Assembly: GCF_000373565.1 (NCBI RefSeq)
Contig: NZ_KB891820.1
Span: 462,647-526,646, forward strand
DNA from: Streptomyces sp. HmicA12
GTDB taxonomy: Bacteria; Actinomycetota; Actinomycetes; Streptomycetales; Streptomycetaceae
DNA length: 64,000 nucleotides
Reading direction: 5' to 3'
A program made the translations under genes and the position numbers. Numbering within the stretch: position 1 is the stretch's first letter; every line of letters begins with the position of its first letter. Below the pieces are notes generated by a model, which saw nothing but the letters and a program-made list of their open reading frames with translations, did not search any database and was not told the DNA's origin. Of this stretch, positions 17,917-25,566 are shown piece after piece.

Positions 17917-18258
17917 TCACCCGAGCTGCCACAGCACGTACGTCACCAGGATCAGGAGCAGCCCGGCCAGCGCCATCACCGCGCCCAGGACCCGCAGGTA
18001 ACCGGGGCGCGCGAGCAGGTTCGCCGAGCCGTCGAGCCCGTTCACCGACCCCACCACACCCCAGCTGTCGGACTGCTTCCGGCGGATGCGGTCGCAGCGC
18101 CGCGTGGTGATGCCGCGGAGGTCGAAGGCCCAGTTCATCCCGGTCCAGATCGCGACGACGCCACCCACGAGGAAGGCGCCCAGGATCACGGGGGAGGGGC
18201 CGTGTCCCGCGGCGGCGAGGGTAGCTCCGGCAGTCACGGTGGTCCGTCCTTGCTCCAT
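17917..18258 (-). CDS. Small two-helix membrane protein of unknown function
   Basis: This 113-residue protein has a hydrophobic segment near 22-45 (GPSPVILGAFLVGGVVAIWTG), a basic central loop (RGITTRRCDRIRRKQ) and a second helix near 88-110. I do not recognise a family. The basic loop and the lack of a signal peptide suggest an inner-membrane protein with a cytoplasmic loop. Its start faces away from the acid phosphatase gene, and it converges with the pectin locus. Upstream in-frame starts exist to 18292, but the region before 18258 shows no better ribosome site. Confidence 0.6.
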   Translation of the reverse strand: MEQGRTTVTAGATLAAAGHGPSPVILGAFLVGGVVAIWTGMNWAFDLRGITTRRCDRIRRKQSDSWGVVGSVNGLDGSANLLARPGYLRVLGAVMALAGLLLILVTYVLWQLG

Positions 18259-18445
18259 CGGTTGTACGTGTGCTTGACGACCCTATGGGCACGGGTTCAA
18301 CACCAGGTCAAGGGCGGTTCAGACCTGGGCAATGGCCATGAATGCGACCTGGCCGATATCGATCGGGTAAAAGACGTCGCGGGACCCCGTGTGATGCGCA
18401 TAGACATGCGTCCACCTGCAACCCCTTCCACTGATGGGAGTTCGT

Positions 18446-19249
18446 GTGTCGACCCTCCGTAGGTCCACCAAAGTCGTGGGCGTCGCCGCCGCCTGTGCCC
18501 TGGCCGGCGGCATCGTCTACGGCACCGGCGCCGCGAGCGCCGACCACCCGACCGGGAAGACGACGGCCGAGCCGCACAACATCGGTCTTCTCGTGAAGGA
18601 GATCAAGAGCTACTACGGCGCCACTCAGGACGCGGACGGCGTCTGGCAGGCCTCGGCGGACAGCGCGTACGCCGACGACATGGCACGCATCACGGCCAAG
18701 GCCGAGCGAGACATCGACAGGGCCGCCAAGAAGGCGAAGAAGCACGGCGAGAAGCCCGCGGTCGTCTTCGACATCGACGACACGCTGCTGCTCAGCCTCG
18801 ACTACGAGATCAAGACCAACTACGTCTACAACAGCGCGAGCTGGGCCGACTACGTGGCGCGGGCCGACCGCCCGGCCGTGCCCGGCACCCCCGACCTCAT
18901 CGAGTACGCCACCCGCAAGGGCGTCGAGGTCTTCTACAACTCCGGGCTCAAGGAGACGCAGCGCGCCTCCGCCGTGGAGAACCTGAAGAAGGTCGGCATC
19001 GACGTCGATCTCGACGCCGACCACATCTTCCTCAAGGACACCGCCGCCCCGCCCGCCTATCTGAGCGGCTGCGCCACCGCGACCGCCTGGAACTGCACCA
19101 CCGTCCAGTACAAGTCGGGCACCCGCAAGCACATCGAGGACCAGGGCTACGAGATCGTCGGCAACTTCGGCGACCAGTACTCCGACCTCGAGGGCGGCCA
19201 CGCCGACAAGACGTACAAGTTCCCGAACCCCACCTACTACGTGGAGTGA
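18446..19249 (+). CDS. Secreted HAD-family acid phosphatase (class B-like, subfamily IIIB)
   Basis: This 267-residue protein has a signal peptide (RRSTKVVGVAAACALAGG, cleavage near GAASA) and a HAD domain. The DIDDT nucleophile motif is near residue 109, a Ser in FYNSGL forms motif II, and NFGDQYSDL carries the late acidic motif. It resembles bacterial class B acid phosphatases and plant vegetative storage proteins. It would release phosphate from organic esters outside the cell. I chose GTG at 18446 because GGGAG at 18436-18440 lies 5 bases upstream. An in-frame ATG at 18434 overlaps that site. Confidence 0.85.
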   Translation: MSTLRRSTKVVGVAAACALAGGIVYGTGAASADHPTGKTTAEPHNIGLLVKEIKSYYGATQDADGVWQASADSAYADDMARITAKAERDIDRAAKKAKKHGEKPAVVFDIDDTLLLSLDYEIKTNYVYNSASWADYVARADRPAVPGTPDLIEYATRKGVEVFYNSGLKETQRASAVENLKKVGIDVDLDADHIFLKDTAAPPAYLSGCATATAWNCTTVQYKSGTRKHIEDQGYEIVGNFGDQYSDLEGGHADKTYKFPNPTYYVE

Positions 19250-19279
19250 CGGCGCCCGTCACCCAGGCGGGTGGCAGGT

Positions 19280-19319
19280 GAGAACGCCCCCGCCGGGTCC
19301 CACCGGCGGGGGCGTTCTC
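19280..19319 (+). terminator. Strong intrinsic terminator after the acid phosphatase gene
   Basis: A perfect 17-bp stem (19280-19296 with 19303-19319) closes a six-base loop, starting GAGAACGCCCCC. It lies 30 bases after the stop codon. Confidence 0.85.
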
Positions 19320-19382
19320 GGTCCTTCTTCGTTATGGCTCAGTGAGCAGGGGAGTACCCGCCATGGTCGCCGTCATGCCTGT

Positions 19383-19407
19383 CGTACGACTGCGGCTCAG
19401 TCGTACG
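19383..19407 (-). terminator. Hairpin overlapping the PL3 stop codon
   Basis: CGTACGACTG and CAGTCGTACG form a 10-bp stem with loop CGGCT. The PL3 stop codon (19397-19399) lies in the loop and stem. It may terminate transcription or protect the 3' end; there is no T-tract. Confidence 0.4.
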
Positions 19408-20230
19408 TGAGGTCGGAGGCCGTGTACCGGCAGTACGTACCGTCGGGGCCGCTGCCGATCTCGGTGGGCTCGTCACCGTCGTCGTTGCCCTCGTAGCGGA
19501 CGCACGGCTTGATCTTCTTGCTGCTGTCGCCGTGGATCCGGACGTTGCGCAGCGCCGCCGTGTCACCGTAGTTGGAGTTGATGCCGACGATCGACTTGCC
19601 CGGCGCGGTGATGTCCACGTCGTTGACGATGATGTTCCGGTTCTTGTACTGCGTCGAGCAGTTGCCGCAACTGCGCACCAGCTTGCCGAAGTTCTCGACC
19701 TGGAACTTGGTGACGACCAGCTTCCCGGCGCCGTTGAACTGGAACACCTTGTCCGAGGCCGACTTCGCGCCGCCGCCGTACACCGTGTAGACGGCCGACG
19801 AGGACGTGCCCTTGAACGTGGCGGCGTCCTCGCCGACATCCTCCCACCACACGTTCTGCAGCGTGCAGCTGCCCGCGCAGTGGATGCCGTCGGCCGCGGG
19901 GGAGCCGATGATGACGTTCTTGAGGACCGCGCCGTCCTTCAGGTTGAAGATCGGGTCCTGGCCCTCTTCCTGGCCGTCGCCGCCCAGGTCGCCGGAGCCG
20001 TAATAGCGCTTGTAGCCGCCGTCGAGGGTGCCGGACACCGAGATGCTGCTGCTCACGGCCTGCTCGCCCTTGGCCGTGGGCCAGGCGGTCGCGGCGCCCG
20101 CGGAGCCGACCAGGCTGGTCGTGACGAGGGCGCCGCCGGTGAGGGCGAGCGCGGCCAGGCCGCCGATGGTGGTGCGCCTGCGGCTCAGGCGGCGGCGATG
20201 GCGTGGGGGTTGCTGGGGCTTCCTTGTCAT
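19397..20230 (-). CDS. Secreted pectate lyase, PL3 family
   Basis: This 277-residue protein has a long basic N-terminus (RRRLSRRRTT) and a hydrophobic stretch to about residue 46 (Tat- or Sec-type export). A compact PL3 beta-helix follows. Family hallmarks are DGIHCAGSC near 114-122, the WWEDVGEDAATFKG calcium region, and NFGKLVRSCGNC, which carries the conserved Arg and paired cysteines. It cleaves polygalacturonate by calcium-dependent beta-elimination. It is transcribed leftwards, 57 bases after a sigma factor/membrane protein pair, so it may belong to their regulon or operon rather than to the LacI-type run. Confidence 0.92.
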   Translation of the reverse strand: MTRKPQQPPRHRRRLSRRRTTIGGLAALALTGGALVTTSLVGSAGAATAWPTAKGEQAVSSSISVSGTLDGGYKRYYGSGDLGGDGQEEGQDPIFNLKDGAVLKNVIIGSPAADGIHCAGSCTLQNVWWEDVGEDAATFKGTSSSAVYTVYGGGAKSASDKVFQFNGAGKLVVTKFQVENFGKLVRSCGNCSTQYKNRNIIVNDVDITAPGKSIVGINSNYGDTAALRNVRIHGDSSKKIKPCVRYEGNDDGDEPTEIGSGPDGTYCRYTASDLTYD

Positions 20231-20234
20231 ACTC

Positions 20235-20265
20235 GGTAGTGGTCGCCCCGCGGGGAAAGGTTGCC
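20235..20265 (-). promoter_or_regulatory. Candidate ECF-type promoter before the PL3 gene
   Basis: On the minus strand GGCAACC (20265-20259) is followed 13 bases later by CGACCACTACC (20245-20235), just before the PL3 ATG. An AACC-type -35 box with a short spacer and a C-rich -10 suits an ECF or SigE-family sigma. The match is by eye and the assignment to the neighbouring sigma factor is speculative. Confidence 0.3.
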
Positions 20266-20287
20266 GCGAAACGTCGGACCGGGCGGA

Positions 20288-21115
20288 CTACTCGAAGTCC
20301 CCGCCCACCGCGGCCGGTTCACCCGCGCCGGTCCGCGCCGACACCGTGTACGTGTCGTCGGACGCGTCCCGCCCGCCGTCCGCGTGGTCGTACTGCCCGG
20401 CGAAGACGAACTCGCCGACGGGCACCGACTTCCCGGGCCTGAGCACCCAGCGGTACACCAGGAAGCCGTCCCGTTCCTCGACGGACACCGTGAAGTCCTC
20501 GGAGGGCAGCGAGCGCCAGCTTCCGGTGTCGGCGACGGCCCCGGTCTGCGCGACCTTCAACTCCACGGTCAGCGCGGAGAGTTGCTCCTTGGTCCTGAAC
20601 GTGACGTCGCTCTGGCCCCAGTAGTCGTTGGACCCCGGATCGACGGACCCGTCCGACCACAGCGGACCGTCCGAGGTGCTGCTGGCGTCGGGCACCGCCG
20701 GTGGCCTGTCGTCGGCGCTCTTCGACGGCGTCGCGGGAGCCGACGCGGAGTCGTCGGTCCGCGGCGCGGAGTGCGAGGGCCGGCCGGTCGGGGTGGCCGA
20801 GGGCTCCGGGCCGTGCGAGGTGGCGGCCGGGGACGGCGGGTCGGGCGTCGGCGAGACGGCGACGGTCTGGCGCGGCCCGTCGTCGGGCCGCAGCGCCGCG
20901 CCGACCGCGAAACCGCCCACCGCGAGCACTCCCGCCACGCCCGCCGTCACCCCGACGACCCGCGCCCAGCCCGCGGCGGGCCCGCGTCGCGCGGGACGGA
21001 CCCCGGCCGTCAGCGGCTCGGACATGCCGCGCTCGATCCGGGCCAGCATCCGCTCACGGTCCGGCCGGTGCGTGCCGGCGGCCTCGCGCAGCCGCTGCCG
21101 CAGCTCCTCGCTCAT
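20288..21115 (-). CDS. Membrane protein with extracellular domain, likely anti-sigma partner
   Basis: This 275-residue protein has a cytoplasmic N-terminus of about 47 residues (RQRLREAAG...RERMLARIERG), one transmembrane helix near 48-74, a Pro/Ser/Thr/Asp-rich linker, and an extracellular domain from about 150 (SNDYWGQSDVTFRT onward) that looks like a beta-sandwich. Its ATG overlaps the sigma factor stop by 4 bases, the usual layout for a cognate anti-sigma factor. The extracellular domain could sense a surface ligand. I do not recognise a named family for it. It lies directly upstream of the PL3 gene. Confidence 0.65.
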   Translation of the reverse strand: MSEELRQRLREAAGTHRPDRERMLARIERGMSEPLTAGVRPARRGPAAGWARVVGVTAGVAGVLAVGGFAVGAALRPDDGPRQTVAVSPTPDPPSPAATSHGPEPSATPTGRPSHSAPRTDDSASAPATPSKSADDRPPAVPDASSTSDGPLWSDGSVDPGSNDYWGQSDVTFRTKEQLSALTVELKVAQTGAVADTGSWRSLPSEDFTVSVEERDGFLVYRWVLRPGKSVPVGEFVFAGQYDHADGGRDASDDTYTVSARTGAGEPAAVGGDFE

Positions 21116-21702
21116 CGCCGACCTCCTTCCGTGGCATCAAGTGCCCTCGCACCGACCGCTCGTACGCGCCGGGGCGCGCTCGTGTTCAACGCGTCCTGCC
21201 CGAGCCGCCGTTCCAGCTCGGCCATGCCCTTCGACGTCTGGCTCTTCACCGTACCCACCGAGATCCCCAGGGCGAGCGCGGTGTCCTTCTCCGACAGGTC
21301 GAACGCGTGCCGCAACACGACACACGCGCGCTTGCGGAACGGCAGTTCCCGCAGCGCGCCCTGCACGTCGACGACGGCCGGCACGTCCGGACCCTCGGTG
21401 CGCTCCTGGCGGCCCGACCAGAACAGTGCCACGCGGCGCCGCTCGCGGACCGCGCTGCGTATACGAGTGCGCGCGAGATTGGCGACGACGCCGCGCGCGT
21501 ACGCCACCGGGTGCTCGGCCGCCCGCACCCGGTCCCAGCGGTGCCAGAGCGCGAGCAGCGCGTCGGCGGCGAGGTCGTCGGCGGCGTCCGGCTCTCCCGT
21601 CAACAGGTGTGCGAGACGGGCGAGTTCGGCGTGATGCCGTTCGAAGAAGGCATGGAACTCGGCGGAGGCTGTGCCGTCTTCGGCGTCCACGACGGTGCTC
21701 AC
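21112..21702 (-). CDS. SigE-family ECF RNA polymerase sigma factor
   Basis: This 196-residue sigma-70 group 4 factor has a region 2 (EFHAFFERHHAELARLAHLLTG...LLALWHRWDRV) and a region 4 helix-turn-helix (LSEKDTALALGISVGTVKSQTSKGM). It resembles the SigE-type ECF group that is widespread in actinobacteria. I chose the GTG at 21702 because GGGGAGGA lies just upstream; the reading frame stays open far beyond, but that part does not look like sigma sequence. The gene overlaps the membrane partner downstream and is divergent from the purine permease gene. Confidence 0.88.
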   Translation of the reverse strand: MSTVVDAEDGTASAEFHAFFERHHAELARLAHLLTGEPDAADDLAADALLALWHRWDRVRAAEHPVAYARGVVANLARTRIRSAVRERRRVALFWSGRQERTEGPDVPAVVDVQGALRELPFRKRACVVLRHAFDLSEKDTALALGISVGTVKSQTSKGMAELERRLGQDALNTSAPRRVRAVGARALDATEGGRR

Positions 21703-21951
21703 GCTGGTCCTCCCCTTGCTGTCCCTTGCGTGCGGCTCTGCGGCTCCGCGGCTCCGCGGGATGCGAGAGCGTACCAGCGTTACGTACGAAGGCTCGAAGG
21801 ACGTACGTGGTATCGGACACGTCGGAGCGGTGGATTCCGTCCCTCTCGTCACGCCCATCTCGTAACACGGCGAAAACCTCAACTGCCGCTTCTGCGGGAA
21901 CACTTCAGCCACCATCGCGCACAGCCGACCCGAGAAGAGGCGAGCACCCTC
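21703..21951. promoter_or_regulatory. Divergent promoter region, sigma factor / purine permease
   Basis: This is 249 bases with no gene. It holds an inverted repeat ACGTACG (21782-21788) with CGTACGT (21802-21808), placed to control one or both divergent genes. I cannot name a binding protein and saw no convincing housekeeping promoter or purine riboswitch. Confidence 0.4.
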
Positions 21952-23364
21952 ATGTCCGGCTCCGTCGACCGCTACTTCCACATCACACAGCGCGGCTCCA
22001 CCTACCTCCGTGAAGTCCGCGGCGGATTCGCCACGTTCTTCACGATGGCGTACATCCTCGTCCTCAACCCCATCATCCTGGGCGGCGCCAAGGACAAGTA
22101 CGGGCATCAGCTCGACGGCGCCGAACTGGTCACCGCCACCGCCCTGGTGGCCGCCGTGATGACCGTCATCATGGGCGTCGGCGGCAATCTGCCGCTCGCG
22201 CTCGCCGCGGGCCTCGGCATCAACGCCGTGGTCGCCTACCAGATCGCCCCGCTGATGAGCTGGCCCGACGCGATGGGCCTCATCGTCATCGAGGGGCTGC
22301 TCATCTGCGTCCTCGTCGTCACCGGTCTGCGCGAGGCGGTGATGCGGGCCATCCCGCGGGCGCTGAAACAGGCCATCAGCGTCGGCATCGGCCTGTTCAT
22401 CGCGTTCATCGGCTTCATCGACGCCGGTTTCGCCACCCGCATCCCGGACGTCGCGCACACCACCGTCCCCGTCCAGCTCGGCGCCACCGGCGCGCTCTCC
22501 GGCTGGCCGATCCTGGTCTTCTGCCTCGGCGTGCTGCTCACCGTCGCCCTGATGGCGCGCCGCGTGAAGGGCGCCATCCTGATCAGCATCGTCACGATGA
22601 CGATCCTCGCCGTCGTCATCAACTCGCTCGCCACCGTGAAGAGTTGGGGGCTCACCACACCCGAGCTGCCGGACGACGTCGTCTCCGCGCCCGACTTCGG
22701 GCTGCTCGGGAACTTCTCCCTGTTCGGCGCCTTCGACACCCCGGGCGTCGGCATCCTGACCGTGATCCTCCTGATCTTCACCCTCGTGCTGTCCGACTTC
22801 TTCGACACGATGGGCACGGTCGTCGGCATCTCGGCGGAGGCCGGACTCCTCGACGAGAGCGGCAACGTCCCGCACCTGGGACGCGTGCTGCTCATCGACG
22901 GCGCCGCGGCCGTCGCGGGCGGCGCCGCCTCCGCCTCCTCCTCGACCTCGTACATCGAATCGGCGGCAGGCGTCGGTGAGGGTGCCCGCACCGGCTTCGC
23001 GAACCTTGTCACGGGCGGTCTGTTCGCGCTCGCCCTCTTCCTGTCCCCGCTGCTCACGATCGTCCCGCTGCAGGCCGCCGCGCCCGCCCTCGTGGCCGTC
23101 GGCTTCCTGATGATGACGCAGGTCAAGTACGTCGACTGGGACCGCTTCGAGGTCGCGATACCCGCGTTCCTGACCGTCGTCGTCATGCCGTTCACGTACT
23201 CGATCACCAACGGCATCGGCGCCGGTTTCCTCGCCTACGTCGTGATCAAGACGGTGCTCGGCAAGGCGCGCGAGGTGCATCCGCTGCTGTGGGGCGCCGC
23301 GCTGCTGTTCCTCGTGTACTTCGCGATCGACCCGCTGGAGCAGCTGCTCGGCGTGACGGCGTAG
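21952..23364 (+). CDS. NCS2-family purine permease (AzgA-type adenine/guanine/hypoxanthine)
   Basis: This 470-residue membrane transporter has about 12-14 hydrophobic segments. It begins with RYFHITQRGSTYLREVRGGFATFFTMAYI, the conserved AzgA/PbuG N-terminal region, and contains FFDTMGTVVGISAEAGL, the family's central motif. It would import purine bases by proton symport. The ATG at 21952 is chosen at the start of this conserved region; AGAAGAGG lies upstream. It appears to be a single-gene unit divergent from the sigma factor. Confidence 0.92.
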   Translation: MSGSVDRYFHITQRGSTYLREVRGGFATFFTMAYILVLNPIILGGAKDKYGHQLDGAELVTATALVAAVMTVIMGVGGNLPLALAAGLGINAVVAYQIAPLMSWPDAMGLIVIEGLLICVLVVTGLREAVMRAIPRALKQAISVGIGLFIAFIGFIDAGFATRIPDVAHTTVPVQLGATGALSGWPILVFCLGVLLTVALMARRVKGAILISIVTMTILAVVINSLATVKSWGLTTPELPDDVVSAPDFGLLGNFSLFGAFDTPGVGILTVILLIFTLVLSDFFDTMGTVVGISAEAGLLDESGNVPHLGRVLLIDGAAAVAGGAASASSSTSYIESAAGVGEGARTGFANLVTGGLFALALFLSPLLTIVPLQAAAPALVAVGFLMMTQVKYVDWDRFEVAIPAFLTVVVMPFTYSITNGIGAGFLAYVVIKTVLGKAREVHPLLWGAALLFLVYFAIDPLEQLLGVTA

Positions 23365-23410
23365 CCCCCGACCTGCTGATCTACGCTGGGGCGGGCCAGA
23401 GGGGAGCGCG

Positions 23411-23998
23411 ATGACGACGTACTGGGACGAGCTGTCCCGGCACCTGCGGGCCCGCGGCCTGCCGCCAGGGCACGTCACGGCGCTCGTCTGCGACCTCGCC
23501 GCGCACGGGAGCGGACCCGGCGCCACGGACCCGGCGGACGTGTTCGGCCCGGCCGACGCGTTCGCGGGCCGGCTGGTCCCGGGGGCGCCGTCGCCCGACG
23601 AACACGTCGAGACCTGGTGCTGGAGCGCCGACACCTACGCCGACGAGGCGCTCCTCGGCCGCTTCGGCGCCGAGGGCTGGGAGGTGGACCGCGTCGACGG
23701 CCTCGGCCGCTTCGTCAGCCACCGCGACCCGGAGCACCCCCGACGCTGGGAGTACCGCAGGGAACTGGTGCCCCGGGGGCGTGCCGAGAGGGACGCGGCA
23801 CTGGCCCCCGAGGGCTGGGAGCCCTGCGGGACCTGGGTGGTCTACGGCTGGTACAAGCGGCCGGAGGCGGCGACGCCGAGCCCGGCATCGCCGCCTCCGG
23901 AGCCGGCCGCGGCCCCCTCCCGCCGTACGGCGTTCACGGCCCTCAGGAACCTCAGGAATCTCAGGAACCTCAGGAATCGCGGGAGGAGCCGCCGCTGA
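23411..23998 (+). CDS. Hypothetical protein with a tandem LRN tail
   Basis: This 195-residue protein is soluble. The first 60 residues (WDELSRHLRARGLPPGHVTAL...GPADAFAGRL) resemble HAAS-type small signalling domains. The middle has two GWE-containing segments (EGWEVDRVDG, EGWEPCGTWVVYGWYKR) reminiscent of DUF2812 repeats. A Pro/Ala linker leads to four LRN repeats encoded by the 9-base units at 23942-23977 and a basic end (RGRSRR). HAAS domains often pair with PadR regulators, but none is adjacent. Function is unknown. Confidence 0.6.
   Translation: MTTYWDELSRHLRARGLPPGHVTALVCDLAAHGSGPGATDPADVFGPADAFAGRLVPGAPSPDEHVETWCWSADTYADEALLGRFGAEGWEVDRVDGLGRFVSHRDPEHPRRWEYRRELVPRGRAERDAALAPEGWEPCGTWVVYGWYKRPEAATPSPASPPPEPAAAPSRRTAFTALRNLRNLRNLRNRGRSRR
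23942..23977 (+). repeat. Four 9-base tandem repeats (Leu-Arg-Asn)
   Basis: Units CTCAGGAAC and CTCAGGAAT alternate, giving an exact 18-base duplication in frame at the 3' end of the hypothetical gene. They encode LRN four times. A length-variable microsatellite-like tract is plausible. Confidence 0.85.
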
Positions 23999-24014
23999 GG
24001 CGGCTTCCCCGCGG

Positions 24015-25475
24015 CTATCCCTTGAGGGCGGCCTGCATCATCGCCTTGGCGATCGGCGCGGCCAGTCCGTTGCCGCTGACCTCGGACCGCTCCGCGTTCG
24101 ACTGCTCCACGACGACCGCGACGGCGACCGACTTCCCGCTCGAAGCGTCCTTCGCGTACGACGTGAACCAGGCGTAGGGCGTCTGGCTGTTGTTCTCGCC
24201 GTGCTGCGCCGTACCCGTCTTGCCGCCCACGGTCGCCCCGGCGATCTGCGCGTTCGTACCCGTGCCCGTGTTCACGACCGTCTCCATCGCGGACCGCAGC
24301 TGCGACGCGGTCTTCCCGCTGACGATGCGGGTGTCGTCGGAGTCCGGGAACGACGTGACGGTGTCACCGTCCGCGTCCGTGACCTCGGACACCATGTGCG
24401 GGGATGCCTGCCGGCCGTCGTTGGCGATGGTGGCCGACACCATCGCCATCTGCAGCGGCGTGGCCGTGACGTCGAACTGGCCGATGCCGGACAGGCCGGT
24501 CTGCGCGCCGTCCATGCCGGACGGGTACACGCTCTCGGCGGCCCGCACCGGCACGTCCTGCTTCGCGTCGTTGAACCCGAACTTCTCGGCCATCGCCCTG
24601 ACCTTGTCCTGCCCCAGGTCGACGGCCATCTTCCCGAAGACGTTGTTGCAGGAGTACTGGAGCGCGGTCCTGATGGTCGCGTCCTCGCACGGAGCGGTCG
24701 AGCTCTCGTTCTTCAGGTACGTGCTCGTGCCCGGCAGCAGGAAGGGATTCGGCGAGTCGGTCTTCTCGTCGACCGACGAGTACAGCCCGTCCTCGAGGGC
24801 GGCCGCGGCGACGACCAGCTTGAACGTCGAGCCGGGTGGCAGCGCCTGCTTCAGCGCCCGGTTCACCGTCGGGTGGTCCTCGTCGGACGCCAGCGCCTTC
24901 CACGCCTTCGCGTCCGACGACCCCGACCCGCTGATCTTCGACGGGTCGTACGACGGCGTCGACACCATGCCGAGGACCTTCCCGGTGTCCGGGTCGATCG
25001 CGACGGCGGCGCCCTTCTTGTCGCCCAGCGCCTCGTACGCGGCCTTCTGCACGCCCGGGTCGATCGTCGTGATCACGTCACCGGGATCGGTGCTCTTCCC
25101 GGTGAGCGTGTCGACGGGGTTCTTCAGCTTGTTGTCGGTGCCGTCGAGCACGTCCTGGTAGATCGACTCCAGCTGCGTGGAGCCGTACACCTGCGACGTG
25201 TAGCCGGTCACCGCCGAGTACAGCGCACCGTCCTTGTAGGTCCGCTTGTAGTCGAGGTCGCTGTCGCCACCCGTTCTCGTGGAGCCGGTCACCGCCTCTC
25301 CGCCCACGATGATGTCGCCGAGCGGGTTCGCGTACTGCTCCATCACATTGCGTCGGTTGTTCTTGTCGTCCGCGAGGGCCTGGCCTTCGTAGTACTGCAC
25401 CCACGTCACCCTGACCAGCAGGGCGAGCACGAGCAGCAGACAGAAGACGGAGGCGCGCCTGATCGTCTTGTTCAT
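24015..25475 (-). CDS. Class B penicillin-binding protein (PbpA-like transpeptidase)
   Basis: This 486-residue protein has an N-terminal membrane anchor (residues about 8-27) and a periplasmic class B PBP module. The transpeptidase motifs are SxxK at 216-219 (PPGSTFK), SxN at 275-277 (YSCNN) and KTG at 419-421 (GGKTGTAQ). Length and layout fit actinobacterial PbpA. It cross-links peptidoglycan. No ftsW/rodA or pknAB neighbour is present, so this is an additional copy away from the usual division cluster. It is transcribed leftwards after the IclR gene. Confidence 0.93.
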   Translation of the reverse strand: MNKTIRRASVFCLLLVLALLVRVTWVQYYEGQALADDKNNRRNVMEQYANPLGDIIVGGEAVTGSTRTGGDSDLDYKRTYKDGALYSAVTGYTSQVYGSTQLESIYQDVLDGTDNKLKNPVDTLTGKSTDPGDVITTIDPGVQKAAYEALGDKKGAAVAIDPDTGKVLGMVSTPSYDPSKISGSGSSDAKAWKALASDEDHPTVNRALKQALPPGSTFKLVVAAAALEDGLYSSVDEKTDSPNPFLLPGTSTYLKNESSTAPCEDATIRTALQYSCNNVFGKMAVDLGQDKVRAMAEKFGFNDAKQDVPVRAAESVYPSGMDGAQTGLSGIGQFDVTATPLQMAMVSATIANDGRQASPHMVSEVTDADGDTVTSFPDSDDTRIVSGKTASQLRSAMETVVNTGTGTNAQIAGATVGGKTGTAQHGENNSQTPYAWFTSYAKDASSGKSVAVAVVVEQSNAERSEVSGNGLAAPIAKAMMQAALKG

Positions 25476-25494
25476 CCCGCACAGAAGACGAGCG

Positions 25495-25526
25495 AACCGG
25501 GCCCGTTCGTTCCGATAAGCCCGGTT
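25495..25526. terminator. Possible hairpin between IclR and PBP genes
   Basis: AACCGGGC and GCCCGGTT form an 8-bp stem with a 16-base loop. On the plus strand it is followed by TTTCT, but no plus-strand gene ends here. It might end the leftward IclR transcript. Weak support. Confidence 0.3.
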
Positions 25527-25566
25527 TTCTCAGAAAGCTCTCACGAACCGCCGCGCGGCCCGGGGG

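Noticed and set aside
20701..21951. Open frame upstream of the NCS2 permease start
   Set aside because: It runs antisense to the sigma factor and membrane protein genes and looks like Arg/Pro-rich GC-bias sequence. The conserved permease begins at 21952.
21703..23634. Very long minus-strand frame continuing upstream of the sigma factor
   Set aside because: It is antisense to the purine permease and has no sigma-like or other recognisable sequence. The GTG at 21702 has a good ribosome site.
25495..25526. Plus-strand terminator with a T-tract
   Set aside because: No plus-strand gene ends nearby, so its role as a plus-strand terminator was not accepted; it is listed only as a weak hairpin.
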